Assembly: GCF_002920535.1 (NCBI RefSeq)
Contig: NZ_PQSS01000004.1
Span: 62,001-126,000, forward strand
DNA length: 64,000 nucleotides
Direction: 5' to 3'
From: Streptomyces sp. Ru71
GTDB lineage: Bacteria > Actinomycetota > Actinomycetes > Streptomycetales > Streptomycetaceae
Shown one piece after another: positions 1 to 11,288 of this stretch (positions within the stretch are counted from its first letter, which is position 1; the number at the start of each line of letters is the position of its first letter). The position numbers and the translations under genes are program-made. The notes beneath the pieces are model-generated. The model had not been told where the DNA came from. It did not search any database and was given only the letters and a program-made list of their open reading frames with translations.

Positions 1-395
1 CGGCGGTCGCGGTCGGCTCCCGCTCGGGCGGTGGCGGCGGTGGCGGCACGGTGTTCGAGAACACCGCCGACGTCTCGATTCCGGACAACGGCCCGGCCGT
101 CACGTCCTCCATCAACGTCACCGGCCGCACCGGCAACGCCCCGTCCAACCTGCAGGTGACGGTGGACATCGTGCACACCTGGCGCGGTGACCTGGTGATC
201 GACCTGCTGGCCCCCGACGGCACGGCCTACCGCCTGAAGAACTCCAGCGGTTCGGACTCGGCGGACGACGTGCACGCGACGTACACGGTCAACGCCTCGT
301 CCGAGGTGGCCAACGGCACCTGGAAGCTGCGCGTCCAGGACGTGGCCTCCTACGACACCGGCTACATCGACGGCTGGAAGCTGACCTTCCCGTAA
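1..395 (+). CDS. Secreted protein with C-terminal P-domain (3' end only)
   Basis: The reading frame is open at the left edge (frame 3) and ends at TAA 393-395, so only about 130 C-terminal residues are present. They start with a poly-glycine linker after a short A/V/S/R stretch. A P-domain (proprotein convertase type) follows: a beta-rich module with VFENTADVSIPDNGP, then VDIVHTWRGDLVIDLLAPDGT, and ending in GTWKLRVQDVASYDTGYIDGWKLTF. In actinomycetes such P-domains sit at the C-terminus of secreted zinc metalloproteases or subtilisins, after a glycine linker. The next gene is an M4 metalloprotease, so this is probably the end of a sister metalloprotease, but the catalytic part lies outside the window. 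GTG at 51 is internal and not the true start. Confidence 0.85.
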   Translation, partial: AVAVGSRSGGGGGGGTVFENTADVSIPDNGPAVTSSINVTGRTGNAPSNLQVTVDIVHTWRGDLVIDLLAPDGTAYRLKNSSGSDSADDVHATYTVNASSEVANGTWKLRVQDVASYDTGYIDGWKLTFP

Positions 396-414
396 GCCGC
401 ACAGCCCCGCGACA

Positions 415-461
415 GGGTGCCGCCCCGGTGGTTCGACTCCCCGGGGCGGTGCCCGTTTTTT
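415..461 (+). terminator. Rho-independent terminator after the P-domain gene
   Basis: A 14-bp stem (415-428 with 441-454, including two G-U pairs) and a 12-nt loop are followed by GTTTTTT. It lies 20 nt after the TAA. Confidence 0.85.
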
Positions 462-628
462 ACATTCCCGAAACGTTTACCGGACAGTCACTTTTCGGCC
501 AACATCACCAAGAGGGCATGACATGTACGCGCCCTAGATGCCAGTCTTCCCTCACCCGCCGCACAACCTCACGACCACCTCGGCCGGTTGCCCCACAACC
601 GGACCGGTCTCCCCCACAAGGAGCTTGT

Positions 629-2269
629 GTGTCCAGCCCCTTCGCGCGTCACAAGCGCACCACTCTGGCCATCGCCACCGCCGTCGCGGCCGGAGCTCTC
701 CTCACCACCGGTCTGACCACCGGTTCCGCGGCCGCACAGACCCCGGCCCCGCTCGCGGCGGCGCCGGTCCAGCTGTCCGCGGCCGCGCACACCTCCCTCA
801 TCCGGGAGAAGCAGGCCGAAGCCGCCGACACGGCCCGGCAGATAGGCCTGGGCGCCCAGGAGAAGCTGGTCGTCAAGGACGTCGTCAAGGACGCCGACGG
901 CACCACGCACACCCGCTACGAGCGCACCTACGGCGGGCTGCCGGTCCTCGGCGGCGACCTCATCGTGCACCAGGCGGCGTCCGGCGCGGCCAAGGGCGTC
1001 ACCAAGGCCGTCAACGCGGCCATCAAGGTCGCCTCGCTCACGCCCGCCCTGGCCCCGGCCAAGGCCGAGAAGCAGGCCCTGACCGCCGCCCGGGCGGCCG
1101 GCTCGCAGAAGACCGCCGCCGACTCCTCCCGCACGGTGATCTGGGCGGCGAGCGGCAAGCCGGTGCTGGCCTACGAGACGGTCGTCGGCGGCCTGCAGGA
1201 CGACGGCACCCCGAACCAGCTGCACGTCATCACCGACGCGGCCACCGGCAAGAAGCTGTACGAGTACCAGGGCATCGAGAACGCGACCGGCAAGACGCTG
1301 TACTCCGGCACGGTCACCCTCAACTCGGTGCAGTCGGGCTCGACGTACCAGCTCACCGACACCGCGCGGGGCAGCCACAAGACCTACAACCTGGCCCGCA
1401 AGACGTCCGGCACGGGCACCCTGGTCGCCAACTCGACCAACATCTTCGGCACCGGCACCGCCTCCACCTCCTCCTCCGACCAGACCGCGGCGGCCGACGC
1501 CGCCTACGGCGCCGCGGAGACGTGGGACTTCTACAAGAGCACCTTCGGCCGCAACGGCATCAAGAACAACGGCGTCGGCGCCTACTCCCGCGTCCACTAC
1601 GGCAACGCCTACGTGAACGCGTTCTGGGACGACAGCTGCTTCTGCATGACCTACGGCGACGGTGCCGGCAACGCCGACCCGCTGACCTCCCTCGACGTGG
1701 CCGGCCACGAGATGAGCCACGGCGTCACCTCCAACACCGCCGGCCTGAACTACTCCGGCGAGTCCGGCGGCCTGAACGAGGCCACCTCGGACATCTTCGG
1801 CACGGGTGTGGAGTTCTTCGCCAACAACGCCTCCGACCCCGGTGACTACCTCATCGGCGAGAAGATCGACATCAACGGCGACGGCACCCCGCTGCGCTAC
1901 ATGGACAAGCCCAGCAAGGACGGCGGCTCCGCCGACTACTGGTCGTCCACCGTGGGCAACAAGGACGTGCACTACTCGTCCGGTGTCGCGAACCACTTCT
2001 TCTACCTCCTGTCGGAGGGCAGCGGCGCCAAGACGATCAACGGCGTGAGCTACAACTCGCCGACCTACAACGGCTCCACGGTCACCGGCATCGGCCGCGC
2101 CAAGGCGCTGCAGATCTGGTACAAGGCGCTCACCACGTACATGACGTCCACGACCAACTACAAGGCCGCCCGCACGGCGACCCTGAACGCGGCGTCGGCG
2201 CTGTACGGCTCCACCAGCACCGAGTACAAGGCGGTCGCCGCCGCCTGGTCCGCGGTCAACGTCGCCTAG
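629..2269 (+). CDS. Secreted M4 (thermolysin-type) neutral zinc metalloprotease
   Basis: Predicted 546-residue secreted pre-pro-protease. GTG 629 is chosen because AAGGAG (618-623) sits 5 nt upstream and the next residues form a good Sec signal peptide: Arg/His/Lys-rich N-terminus, LAIATAVAAGALL core, Ala-X-Ala sites near residue 35. The longer frame from 428 overlaps the upstream terminator. The propeptide (about 40-270) has FTP/PepSY character. The catalytic domain carries HEMSH (His360, Glu361, His364), third zinc ligand Glu384 in NEATSD with the family's 20-residue spacing, and DVHYSSG with His448, the thermolysin His231 equivalent. No P-domain is present, unlike the preceding gene. It probably degrades extracellular protein for nutrition. 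It is monocistronic, with terminators on both sides. Confidence 0.95.
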   Translation: MSSPFARHKRTTLAIATAVAAGALLTTGLTTGSAAAQTPAPLAAAPVQLSAAAHTSLIREKQAEAADTARQIGLGAQEKLVVKDVVKDADGTTHTRYERTYGGLPVLGGDLIVHQAASGAAKGVTKAVNAAIKVASLTPALAPAKAEKQALTAARAAGSQKTAADSSRTVIWAASGKPVLAYETVVGGLQDDGTPNQLHVITDAATGKKLYEYQGIENATGKTLYSGTVTLNSVQSGSTYQLTDTARGSHKTYNLARKTSGTGTLVANSTNIFGTGTASTSSSDQTAAADAAYGAAETWDFYKSTFGRNGIKNNGVGAYSRVHYGNAYVNAFWDDSCFCMTYGDGAGNADPLTSLDVAGHEMSHGVTSNTAGLNYSGESGGLNEATSDIFGTGVEFFANNASDPGDYLIGEKIDINGDGTPLRYMDKPSKDGGSADYWSSTVGNKDVHYSSGVANHFFYLLSEGSGAKTINGVSYNSPTYNGSTVTGIGRAKALQIWYKALTTYMTSTTNYKAARTATLNAASALYGSTSTEYKAVAAAWSAVNVA

Positions 2270-2275
2270 CGCACA

Positions 2276-2313
2276 CGGCGGCACCCGGAACGTCTGCGTT
2301 CCGGGTGCCGCCG
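2276..2313 (+). terminator. Terminator hairpin after the M4 protease gene
   Basis: A perfect 16-bp inverted repeat (2276-2291 with 2298-2313) with a 6-nt loop starts 6 nt after the stop. It is followed by TAGTCTTGG rather than a long T run. Confidence 0.75.
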
Positions 2314-2327
2314 TAGTCTTGGGCCCC

Positions 2328-2840
2328 ATGTCCTTCACGTACGAGGCGGTCGGCGCGACCCGGGACGACCTCGCCGCCTGCCCGCCCGGCTTCCACTCCC
2401 TGCACGTGCGCACCCGGCTCGGCGAGGGCGAGGCGGTCTTCCACCGCGCCGCCGAGGCGGTCCTCACCTGGGAGCTGCACCGGGCGATGGGCGTCGGCAT
2501 CAACGCGAGCGCCGACCGCGCGGCCAAGGACGTCGACGTCACCGTCACCCTGGCCGGCCTGATCAAGGCCCCCTGCCGCATCGTCTGGGCGACCGAGGAG
2601 CCCCGCCGGGCCGGCTGGGCCTACGGCACCCTGACCGGCCACCCCGAATGCGGCGAGGAGGCCTTCGTGGTCGACCGCACGGGCGACGGCACGGTCTGGC
2701 TCACGGTGGCCGCCTTCAGCCGCCCGGCCAAGTGGTACGCCAAGGCGGGCGGCGCGGCCACCCGAGGCCTCCAACACGCCTACGCCCGCCGCTGCGGCAC
2801 GATACTGCGCCGCCTGTGCGCGCCGCAGGACGAGTCCTGA
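2328..2840 (+). CDS. DUF1990 family protein
   Basis: 170 residues. The N-terminal FTYEAVGATRDDLAACPPGFHSLHVRTRLGEG, the central GVGINAS, and the end AKAGGAATRGLQHAYARRC match the DUF1990 family as I recall it. Its biochemical role is unknown. There is no signal peptide or membrane segment. ATG 2328 is preferred over TTG 2319 because family members begin close to the FTY motif. No Shine-Dalgarno is visible. A TAGTCT hexamer at 2314-2319, 8 nt before the ATG, suggests a leaderless transcript starting right after the upstream terminator stem. The neighbours do not indicate a function. Confidence 0.85.
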   Translation: MSFTYEAVGATRDDLAACPPGFHSLHVRTRLGEGEAVFHRAAEAVLTWELHRAMGVGINASADRAAKDVDVTVTLAGLIKAPCRIVWATEEPRRAGWAYGTLTGHPECGEEAFVVDRTGDGTVWLTVAAFSRPAKWYAKAGGAATRGLQHAYARRCGTILRRLCAPQDES

Positions 2841-2926
2841 CCCCCCGCCGGGGCCCCGACCCGGGAACCGGCCGGAGGCGCCACGCGCGCCACGACGCAA
2901 CCGCAACGGGCCGCCGCAGGCATTCA

Positions 2927-2991
2927 GGGGCGCTGGGCTGTGCTCGATATGCGGCTGCGCCGCGTGGGCGCGAGTACCCACCACGGCCCGC
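2927..2991. repeat. Diverged copy of a Streptomyces intergenic repeat
   Basis: The text begins AGGGGCGCTGGG and ends GGGCGCGAGTACCCACCACG, enclosing GCGGCTGCGCCGCG. It resembles a longer variant of the GGGGCGCGGGGAACTGCGCG element at 22768 and 52103. It lies in the 168-nt gap between two convergent genes. Confidence 0.5.
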
Positions 2992-3008
2992 GCCCGGACG
3001 ACAACCCC

Positions 3009-5627
3009 TTACCGAAGCAGCACCCCGGCCCCCTCCCCCAGCTCCTCAGCCGGCACCGTCAAAAGCCCCAGCTCCGCCCCGGACGCCAGCAGCCGGTGAT
3101 CCGGCAGAATCCGCACCGTGTAGCCGTAGGGCCCCGTCCGGTCCAGCGACAGCGGCCCTTCGTAGGTCCACACGCCCTCCATGTCGGGCCCGCCCACCGG
3201 CTTGAGCGGCACCGCCGTCCCCCCGGTGATCCGGTCCTCCGCGTCCACCCGACCGGAAACGGCCTGCACCTCCACGTCGTCCGGCCCGAGCGACCCCAGC
3301 CGCACCCGCACCCGAAGGGTGAGCGTGGTCCCCAGCTCGGCCGTGGCACTCGTCGCGGACGTCTCCACGTGATCCACGGAAACGGCCGGCCAGGCCCCCC
3401 GCACCCGGGACTTCCACTCCGCCAGCTCCCGCGCCACATCCGGTGTCATCACCCGGTGCGACTGCGCGGCCGGCAGGTACAGCCGCTCCACGTACTCCCG
3501 GACCATCCGCCCGGCCAGCACCTTGGGTCCGAGATGCGTCAGCGTCTGCCGCACCATCTCGATCCACCGGTCCGGCAGCCCACCGCGCCCCCGCTCGTAG
3601 AACCGCGGAGCGACCCGCTGCTCCAGCAGTTCGTACAGCGCTGCCGCCTCCAGGTCGTCCCGCCGGTCCGCGTCGGTGCCCACCCCGTCCGCGGTCGGAA
3701 TGGCCCACCCGAAGTCGGGCTGGAACCACTCGTCCCACCACCCGTCCAGCACGGACAGATTGAGACACCCGTTCAGCGCGGCCTTCATCCCGGACGTCCC
3801 GCACGCCTCCAGCGGCCGCAGCGGATTGTTCAGCCACACATCGCAGCCGGGGTACAGCTTCTGCGCCATGGCCATGCCGTAGTCGGGCAGGAACACCACC
3901 CGATGCCGCACCCGCGGATCGTCGGCGAACCGCACCAGCTCCTGCACCAGCCGCTTGCCCCCGTCATCGGCGGGATGCGCCTTCCCCGCGACGACGATCT
4001 GGATCGGCCGCTCGGGATGCAGCAGCAGCTTCCGCAGCCGCTCGGGGTCCCGCAGCATCAGCGTCAGCCGCTTGTACGACGGCACCCGCCGGGCGAACCC
4101 GATGGTCAGCACGTCCGGGTCGAGCACCTGGTCGACCCAGCCCAGCTCGGCCGCGCCCGCGCCCCGCTGCCGCCAGGACGCCCGCAGCCGCTGCCGCACC
4201 TCGGCCACCAGCTGCTCCCGCAGGTCCCGGCGCAGGTCCCAGATCACCTGGTCGGGGATGTCCGCGACGGAGTCCCAGCGGTCGGAGCCGCCCACGGTCA
4301 GCGCGTCCTCGGCGCGCTGCGCGCCGATCTGCCGGGCGCCGAGCCGGAACACCTCGGGGGCGACCCAGGTCGGCGCGTGCACCCCGTTGGTGACGGAGGT
4401 GATCGGCACCTCCTCGGGGTCGAACCCCGGCCACAGCCCGGCGAACATCTCCCGGCTCACGCGGCCGTGCAGCACCGAGACGCCGTTGGCGCGCTGGGCG
4501 AGCCTGAGCCCCATGACGGCCATGTTGAACAGGTTCGGCTCCCCGCCGGGGTAGGTCTCCCGGCCGAGCCGCAGCACCCGGTCGACGTCGATGCGCGGCA
4601 GCTCGGCGTCGGGCCCGAAGTGCCGGGCGACCAGGTCACGGTCGAAGCGGTCGATACCGGCCGGCACCGGCGTGTGCGTGGTGAACACGGTCCCGGCCCG
4701 CACCGCCTCCAGCGCGGAGTCGAAGTCGAGCCCGGTGTCGCACAGCTCGGCGATGCGCTCCAGGCCGAGGAACCCGGCGTGCCCCTCGTTGGTGTGGAAC
4801 ACCTCCGGCTCGGGGTGCCCGGTCAGCCGGCAGTACGTCCGTACCGCCCGGACACCTCCTATGCCGAGCAGCATCTCCTGCAGCAGCCGGTGCTCGCTGC
4901 CGCCGCCGTAGAGCCGGTCGGTCACCCCGCGCTCGCCGAGGTCGTTCTCCTCGACGTCGGAGTCCAGCATCAGCAGCGGCACCCGGCCCACCTGGGCGAC
5001 CCAGATCCGGGCCAGCAGCGAGCGGCCGCCGGGCAGGGCGAGGGAGACCTGGGCGGGGGTGCCGTCGGCCTCGTCGAGGAGGGTGACGGGCAGCTCGTTG
5101 GGGTCGAGCACCGGGTAGTGCTCCTGCTGCCAGCCCTCCCGGGACAGGGACTGCCGGAAGTAGCCGTGCCGGTACAGCAGGCCCACCCCGATCAGCGGCA
5201 CACCGAGGTCGCTGGCCGCTTTGAGGTGGTCGCCGGCCAGGATGCCGAGGCCGCCGGAGTACTGGGGCAGCGCGGCCGTGATGCCGAACTCGGGCGAGAA
5301 GTAGGCGACCGCGGCGGGCAGTCCCGCGGGCTGGGCCTGGTACCAGCGCTCGCCGCTCACATAGTCGTGCAGGTCGCCGGCGACCGCGGTGAGGCGGCGC
5401 AGGAAGCGGCGGTCCTCGGCCAGCTCCGCCAGCCGCGCGGGGCGCACGCTGCCCAGCAGCCGGACCGGGTCGCCACCGCTGGCGGCCCACTGTTCGGGGT
5501 CCACGGACTGGAACAGGTCGCGCGTCTCCGTGTGCCAGGACCAGCGCAGATTGCGCGCCAGCTCGCTCAGTGGACGCAAGGGTTCGGGGAGAACGGGTCG
5601 GACGGTGAATCGACGGATCGCCTTCAC
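3009..5627 (-). CDS. glgP: Alpha-glucan (glycogen) phosphorylase, DUF3417-type
   Basis: 872 residues. The enzyme releases glucose-1-phosphate from alpha-1,4-glucan in the cytoplasm using PLP. The sequence fits the short actinobacterial/archaeal GlgP class: an N-terminal DUF3417-like region (LARNLRWSWHTETRDLFQSVDPEQW), PEFGITAALPQYSGGLGILAGDH near residue 120, VFHTNEGHAGFLGLER, and the PLP-lysine segment EACGTSGMKAALNG with Lys615. The start is GTG 5627, preceded by GAGGTG on the minus strand. It is divergent from glgE across 334 nt, which pairs glucan breakdown with glucan synthesis. Other starts are unlikely because the MKAIRRFTVRP beginning is typical of the family. Confidence 0.95.
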   Translation of the reverse strand: MKAIRRFTVRPVLPEPLRPLSELARNLRWSWHTETRDLFQSVDPEQWAASGGDPVRLLGSVRPARLAELAEDRRFLRRLTAVAGDLHDYVSGERWYQAQPAGLPAAVAYFSPEFGITAALPQYSGGLGILAGDHLKAASDLGVPLIGVGLLYRHGYFRQSLSREGWQQEHYPVLDPNELPVTLLDEADGTPAQVSLALPGGRSLLARIWVAQVGRVPLLMLDSDVEENDLGERGVTDRLYGGGSEHRLLQEMLLGIGGVRAVRTYCRLTGHPEPEVFHTNEGHAGFLGLERIAELCDTGLDFDSALEAVRAGTVFTTHTPVPAGIDRFDRDLVARHFGPDAELPRIDVDRVLRLGRETYPGGEPNLFNMAVMGLRLAQRANGVSVLHGRVSREMFAGLWPGFDPEEVPITSVTNGVHAPTWVAPEVFRLGARQIGAQRAEDALTVGGSDRWDSVADIPDQVIWDLRRDLREQLVAEVRQRLRASWRQRGAGAAELGWVDQVLDPDVLTIGFARRVPSYKRLTLMLRDPERLRKLLLHPERPIQIVVAGKAHPADDGGKRLVQELVRFADDPRVRHRVVFLPDYGMAMAQKLYPGCDVWLNNPLRPLEACGTSGMKAALNGCLNLSVLDGWWDEWFQPDFGWAIPTADGVGTDADRRDDLEAAALYELLEQRVAPRFYERGRGGLPDRWIEMVRQTLTHLGPKVLAGRMVREYVERLYLPAAQSHRVMTPDVARELAEWKSRVRGAWPAVSVDHVETSATSATAELGTTLTLRVRVRLGSLGPDDVEVQAVSGRVDAEDRITGGTAVPLKPVGGPDMEGVWTYEGPLSLDRTGPYGYTVRILPDHRLLASGAELGLLTVPAEELGEGAGVLLR

Positions 5628-5961
5628 AAGTCACCTCGACGCTGGTGGCTGCCGCCGGCCCACCGCGAGGTGCGCCGGCTCGTCCCTTACGACGGTACCG
5701 GCGCGGGTGCCCGCCTCGCTGGGGGCTCCGCGCGCAGACCCCCGTTCGGCCTGAATCGGTCGGGGGTAGACGCACGGCTGGAAACAGTCCGGTCTTGTGC
5801 GTAGACATACGCGTGAGTAGTTAACAAAGTTCCGGATTGCCCACCCGAACAGTGTGGGAAGGCTCCAGCGGTAGCCATCGGGGTACCCCTCCAGGCACAA
5901 CTGCAGACCAGATCTCCCCACAGTCATCCGCCCACCCACGTTGACGCGGACAGGAGCGGTC
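5628..5961. promoter_or_regulatory. 334-nt divergent control region, glgP / glgE
   Basis: No gene is visible. It must hold both the minus-strand glgP promoter and the plus-strand glgE promoter. It is locally AT-richer around 5800-5840 (GTAGTTAACAAAG), the best place for promoters. The glgE ribosome site AGGAG lies at 5952-5956. I could not identify a convincing -35/-10 pair or known operator. Confidence 0.5.
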
Positions 5962-8021
5962 ATGCCCGCCACGCACCACTCGTCAGCACCCCCGAGTCCG
6001 AGCACCGCCGCGCCACCCCGGACCAGCGCGCCCGCACCCCCGCCCACGGCCGTCGGCCGGATACCCGTCCTCGACGTCCGCCCGCTCGTCCAGCACGGCC
6101 GCCGCCCGGCCAAGGCGGTCACCGGCGAGTCGTTCGAGATCTCGGCCACCGTGTTCCGCGAGGGGCACGACGCCGTGGCCGCCAACGTGGTCCTGCGGGA
6201 CCCCGAGGGCCGCCCGGGCCCGTGGACGCCGATGCGGGAGCTGGCGCCCGGGACCGACCGCTGGGGGGCCACCGTGACCGCCGGGGCGCCCGGCCGGTGG
6301 ACGTACAGCGTGGAGGCGTGGAGCGACCCGGTCACCACCTGGCGCCACCACGCGAAGATCAAGATCCCGGCCGGCATGGACACCGAGCTGGTCCTGGAGG
6401 AGGGCGCGCGGCTGTACGAGCGGGCCGCCGAGCCGCTGAGCGGTGAGCAGCGGGACGTCCTGCTGGACGCCGTGGCCGCCCTGCGCGACGAGTCCCGTCC
6501 CTCGGCGTCCCGGCTGGCCGCCGCGCTGACGCCCGAGGTGGACGCGGTGCTGGCCGCGCATCCCCTGCGTGACCTGGTCACCGCCTCCGACCCGCTGCCG
6601 CTGCAGGTGGAGCGGGAGAGGGCGCTGTTCGGCAGCTGGTACGAGTTCTTCCCGCGCTCGGAGGGCTCGCCCGAGCAGCCGCACGGCACGTTCCGCACCG
6701 CGGCCCGGCGGCTGCCGAAGATCGCCGAGATGGGCTTCGACGTCGTCTACCTGCCGCCGATCCATCCCATCGGGACGACTTTCCGCAAGGGGAAGAACAA
6801 CACCCTGACCGCCGAGCCGGACGACGTCGGTGTGCCGTGGGCGATCGGTTCCCCGGAGGGCGGGCACGACACGGTGCATCCCCGGCTGGGGACGATCGAG
6901 GACTTCGACTGGTTCGTGGCGCGGGCGGCCGAGCACGGCCTGGAGGTCGCCCTGGACTTCGCGCTCCAGTGCTCGCCGGACCACCCGTGGGTGCAGAAGC
7001 ACCCGGAGTGGTTCCACCACCGCCCGGACGGGACGATCGCGTACGCCGAGAACCCGCCGAAGAAGTACCAGGACATCTACCCGATCGCGTTCGACGCCGA
7101 CATGGACGGTCTGGTGGCCGAAACCATTCGGGTGCTGCGGCACTGGATGGACCACGGCGTGCGGATCTTCCGCGTGGACAACCCGCACACCAAGCCGGTC
7201 GTCTTCTGGGAGCGGGTGATCGGCGACATCAACGCCTCCGACCCGGACGTGATCTTCCTGGCCGAGGCGTTCACCCGCCCGGCGATGATGCACACGCTGG
7301 CCCAGATCGGCTTCCAGCAGTCGTACACGTACTTCACCTGGCGCAACAGCAAGCAGGAGCTGACGGAGTACCTCACCGAACTCTCGGGGGAGGCCGCCTC
7401 CTACATGCGGCCCAACTTCTTCCCGAACACCCCGGACATCCTGCACGCCTACCTCCAGCACGGCGGCCGTCCCGCGTTCGAGGTGCGCGCGGTGCTCGCC
7501 GCCACCCTCTCCCCCACCTGGGGCATCTACTCCGGCTACGAGCTGTGCGAGAACACCCCGCTCAGGGAGGGCAGCGAGGAGTATCTGGACTCGGAGAAGT
7601 ACCAGCTCAGGCCGCGTGACTGGGCGGCGGCCGAGCGGGAGGGGCGGACCATCGTCCCGCTGATCACCCGCCTGAACGACATCCGCCGCCGCAGCCCGGC
7701 CCTGCGGCAGCTGCGCGATCTGCACTTCCACCACGCCGACCAGGACGCGGTCATCGCGTACTCGAAGCGGAGCGGTTCGAACACGGTTCTGGTGGTGGCG
7801 AACCTGGACCCCCACCACACCCAGGAGGCCACGGTCTCGTTGGACATGCCGCAACTCGGCCTGGACTGGCACGAGATGACGCCGGTGCGCGACGAGCTCA
7901 CCGGCGAGACCTATCACTGGGGCAGGGCCAACTACGTGCGACTCGAACCGGGTTTCCGGCCCGCGCATGTCTTCACCGTCCTGCGACCGTCCACCCCGCA
8001 GACCGGAGGGTCACCCACACA

Positions 8022-8025
<4 letters not shown>
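5962..8025 (+). CDS. glgE: Alpha-1,4-glucan:maltose-1-phosphate maltosyltransferase
   Basis: 687 residues, GH13_3 family. It transfers maltosyl units from alpha-maltose-1-phosphate to growing alpha-1,4-glucan. ATG 5962 follows AGGAG by 5 nt and is preferred to the TTG at 5941. After a Pro/Ala-rich N-terminus, the DUF3416-like beta domain ([20 protein letters not shown]...) precedes the TIM barrel. The nucleophile is Asp406 in [10 protein letters not shown] and the acid/base is Glu435 in FLAEAFTRP. Their spacing of 29 equals that of the characterised S. coelicolor enzyme (D394/E423). It is first gene of glgE-treS-pep2-glgB and overlaps treS by ATGA. S. coelicolor is known to carry two copies of this system; this corresponds to the copy with glgP next to it. 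Confidence 0.97.
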
Positions 8026-9722
<1,697 letters not shown>

Positions 9723-9726
9723 AAGA

Positions 9727-9758
9727 CCGGGCGGGGCGGTTTCCACCGCCCCGCCCGG
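9727..9758 (+). terminator. Hairpin between treS and pep2
   Basis: A perfect 14-bp GC stem (9727-9740 with 9745-9758) with a TTCC tetraloop starts 5 nt after the treS stop. No T run follows. It may be a partial terminator or an mRNA-stabilising 3' hairpin that lowers pep2-glgB expression relative to glgE-treS. Confidence 0.65.
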
Positions 9759-9818
9759 GGCACGCATCAGTAACACCCCGCCCTCACCCCCCGTCCCCCG
9801 GGGAAAGGACGTGACGCC

Positions 9819-11237
9819 ATGGCGGAAACGGTCACTGTCTCGGGCACCACCAGCCCCGGCCTCCTCGCGTCACTGGATCCCCTGTTGCGCGAGTGGCTGC
9901 CGAGGCAGCGCTGGTTCGCGGGCAAGGGGCGCCCGGTCACCGGGTTCTCGCTGGTCGCGGCCACCGAGCTGCTCCCGCCGTCCGGCCGGCTCGGCCTCTA
10001 CCACCTGCTGGTGCGCGCCCACCAGCCGCTCACCCTGGGCGCGGCCCCCCACGCCGGCGACTGCTACCAACTGCTCATAGGCGTGCGCGAGGCGCTGCCG
10101 CCCCGGCTGGCGCCCGCGCTGATAGGCCATGTCACCGACGGTCCGCTCAGCGGACGCACGGTGTACGACGCCCTGTACGACCCCCGGCCCGCCGATGTGC
10201 TCCTGGAGGCCCTGCGCTCCCAGGCCCGCATCGGCGGGCTGCGTTTCGAGCGCGCTCCCGACCAGGACATACGGCCCGGTCTGGTGCCGCGCGTGATGAC
10301 GGCGGAGCAGTCGAACTCGTCCGTCGTCTACGGCGACACGTTCATCCTGAAAGTACTGCGGCGGGTCGTCCCCGGGACCAACCCCGACCTGGAGCTGCCG
10401 CTGGCCCTGGCCCGCGAGGGCTGCGCCCGGGTGCCCGCGCCGACGGCGTGGATCGAGGCCGACGTCGGCGGTGAGGTCCTCGACGGTGACGTGTCCGGCG
10501 CCAGTTACGTCCTCGGGGTGCTCCAGCCCTTCGTCCAGGGCGCGACCGACGGCTGGGAGCTGGCGCTGCGGCAGCTGGCCAAGGGTGAGGACTTCGCCGC
10601 CGAGGCGCGGGCCCTGGGACGCGCCACGGCCGAGGTGCACACGGCGCTGGCCCGGGCGCTGCCCACCGTCACCCTCGGGCACGCGCAGCTGGAACCCATG
10701 GTCCAGGGCATGATCGAGCGGCTGGAGAGCGCCGTCCAGCAGGTGCCGGTGCTCGGCCCGTACGCTCCGGGCCTGCGCACCGCGTTCGAGGCGCTGGCCG
10801 ACCTGGCCGCCGAGGGGCACACCTGGACCGCGCAGCGCGTCCACGGCGATCTGCACCTCGGGCAGTGCCTGCGCTCGGCGGCCGGCGAGTGGTCACTGAT
10901 CGACTTCGAGGGCGAGCCGGCCCGGCCGCTGGCCGAGCGGCGGATGCCGCAGCCGGTGGTGCGGGACGTGGCCGGCATGCTGCGCTCCTTCGACTACGCG
11001 GCGCACTCGGCGGGCCCGCCGGCCCCCGAATGGGCACGGGCCTGCCGTGCCGCGTACTGCACCGGTTACGCGGAGGCCGGCGGCTTCGACCCGCGCACCG
11101 ACCCGGTCCTCCTGCGTGCCTGGGAGACCGACAAGGCGATCTACGAGGTCGTCTACGAGGCCCGGCACCGCCCCGACTGGCTGCCGGTGCCGATGGCGGC
11201 GATCGAGGAGCTCGCCGCCGCGTCCGAACTGACCTGA
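9819..11237 (+). CDS. pep2: Maltokinase
   Basis: 472 residues. It phosphorylates maltose with ATP to give alpha-maltose-1-phosphate, the GlgE donor. It belongs to the aminoglycoside phosphotransferase-like kinase fold. VHGDLHLGQCL holds the catalytic loop (His342, Asp344), and LIDFEGEPARPLAERR holds the metal-binding Asp362. An N-terminal cap begins LLREWLPRQRWFAGKGR, as in known maltokinases. Start ATG 9819 follows AAAGGA (9804-9809). The GlgB gene starts 51 nt downstream, in the same direction. Confidence 0.95.
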   Translation: MAETVTVSGTTSPGLLASLDPLLREWLPRQRWFAGKGRPVTGFSLVAATELLPPSGRLGLYHLLVRAHQPLTLGAAPHAGDCYQLLIGVREALPPRLAPALIGHVTDGPLSGRTVYDALYDPRPADVLLEALRSQARIGGLRFERAPDQDIRPGLVPRVMTAEQSNSSVVYGDTFILKVLRRVVPGTNPDLELPLALAREGCARVPAPTAWIEADVGGEVLDGDVSGASYVLGVLQPFVQGATDGWELALRQLAKGEDFAAEARALGRATAEVHTALARALPTVTLGHAQLEPMVQGMIERLESAVQQVPVLGPYAPGLRTAFEALADLAAEGHTWTAQRVHGDLHLGQCLRSAAGEWSLIDFEGEPARPLAERRMPQPVVRDVAGMLRSFDYAAHSAGPPAPEWARACRAAYCTGYAEAGGFDPRTDPVLLRAWETDKAIYEVVYEARHRPDWLPVPMAAIEELAAASELT

Positions 11238-11288
11238 GCGACTTTCGATGCGCCTTCCGACCGACGTCCTTTCCAGGAGGCTCCGCCC

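Noticed and set aside
569..2581. Long minus-strand open frame opposite the M4 protease
   Set aside because: It is a GC-driven shadow; its composition (Val/Gly/Arg-rich, no domains) is typical of antisense frames, and the plus-strand gene has clear catalytic motifs.
2940..5804. 954-codon plus-strand frame over glgP
   Set aside because: His/Pro/Arg-rich antisense of glgP without any domain.
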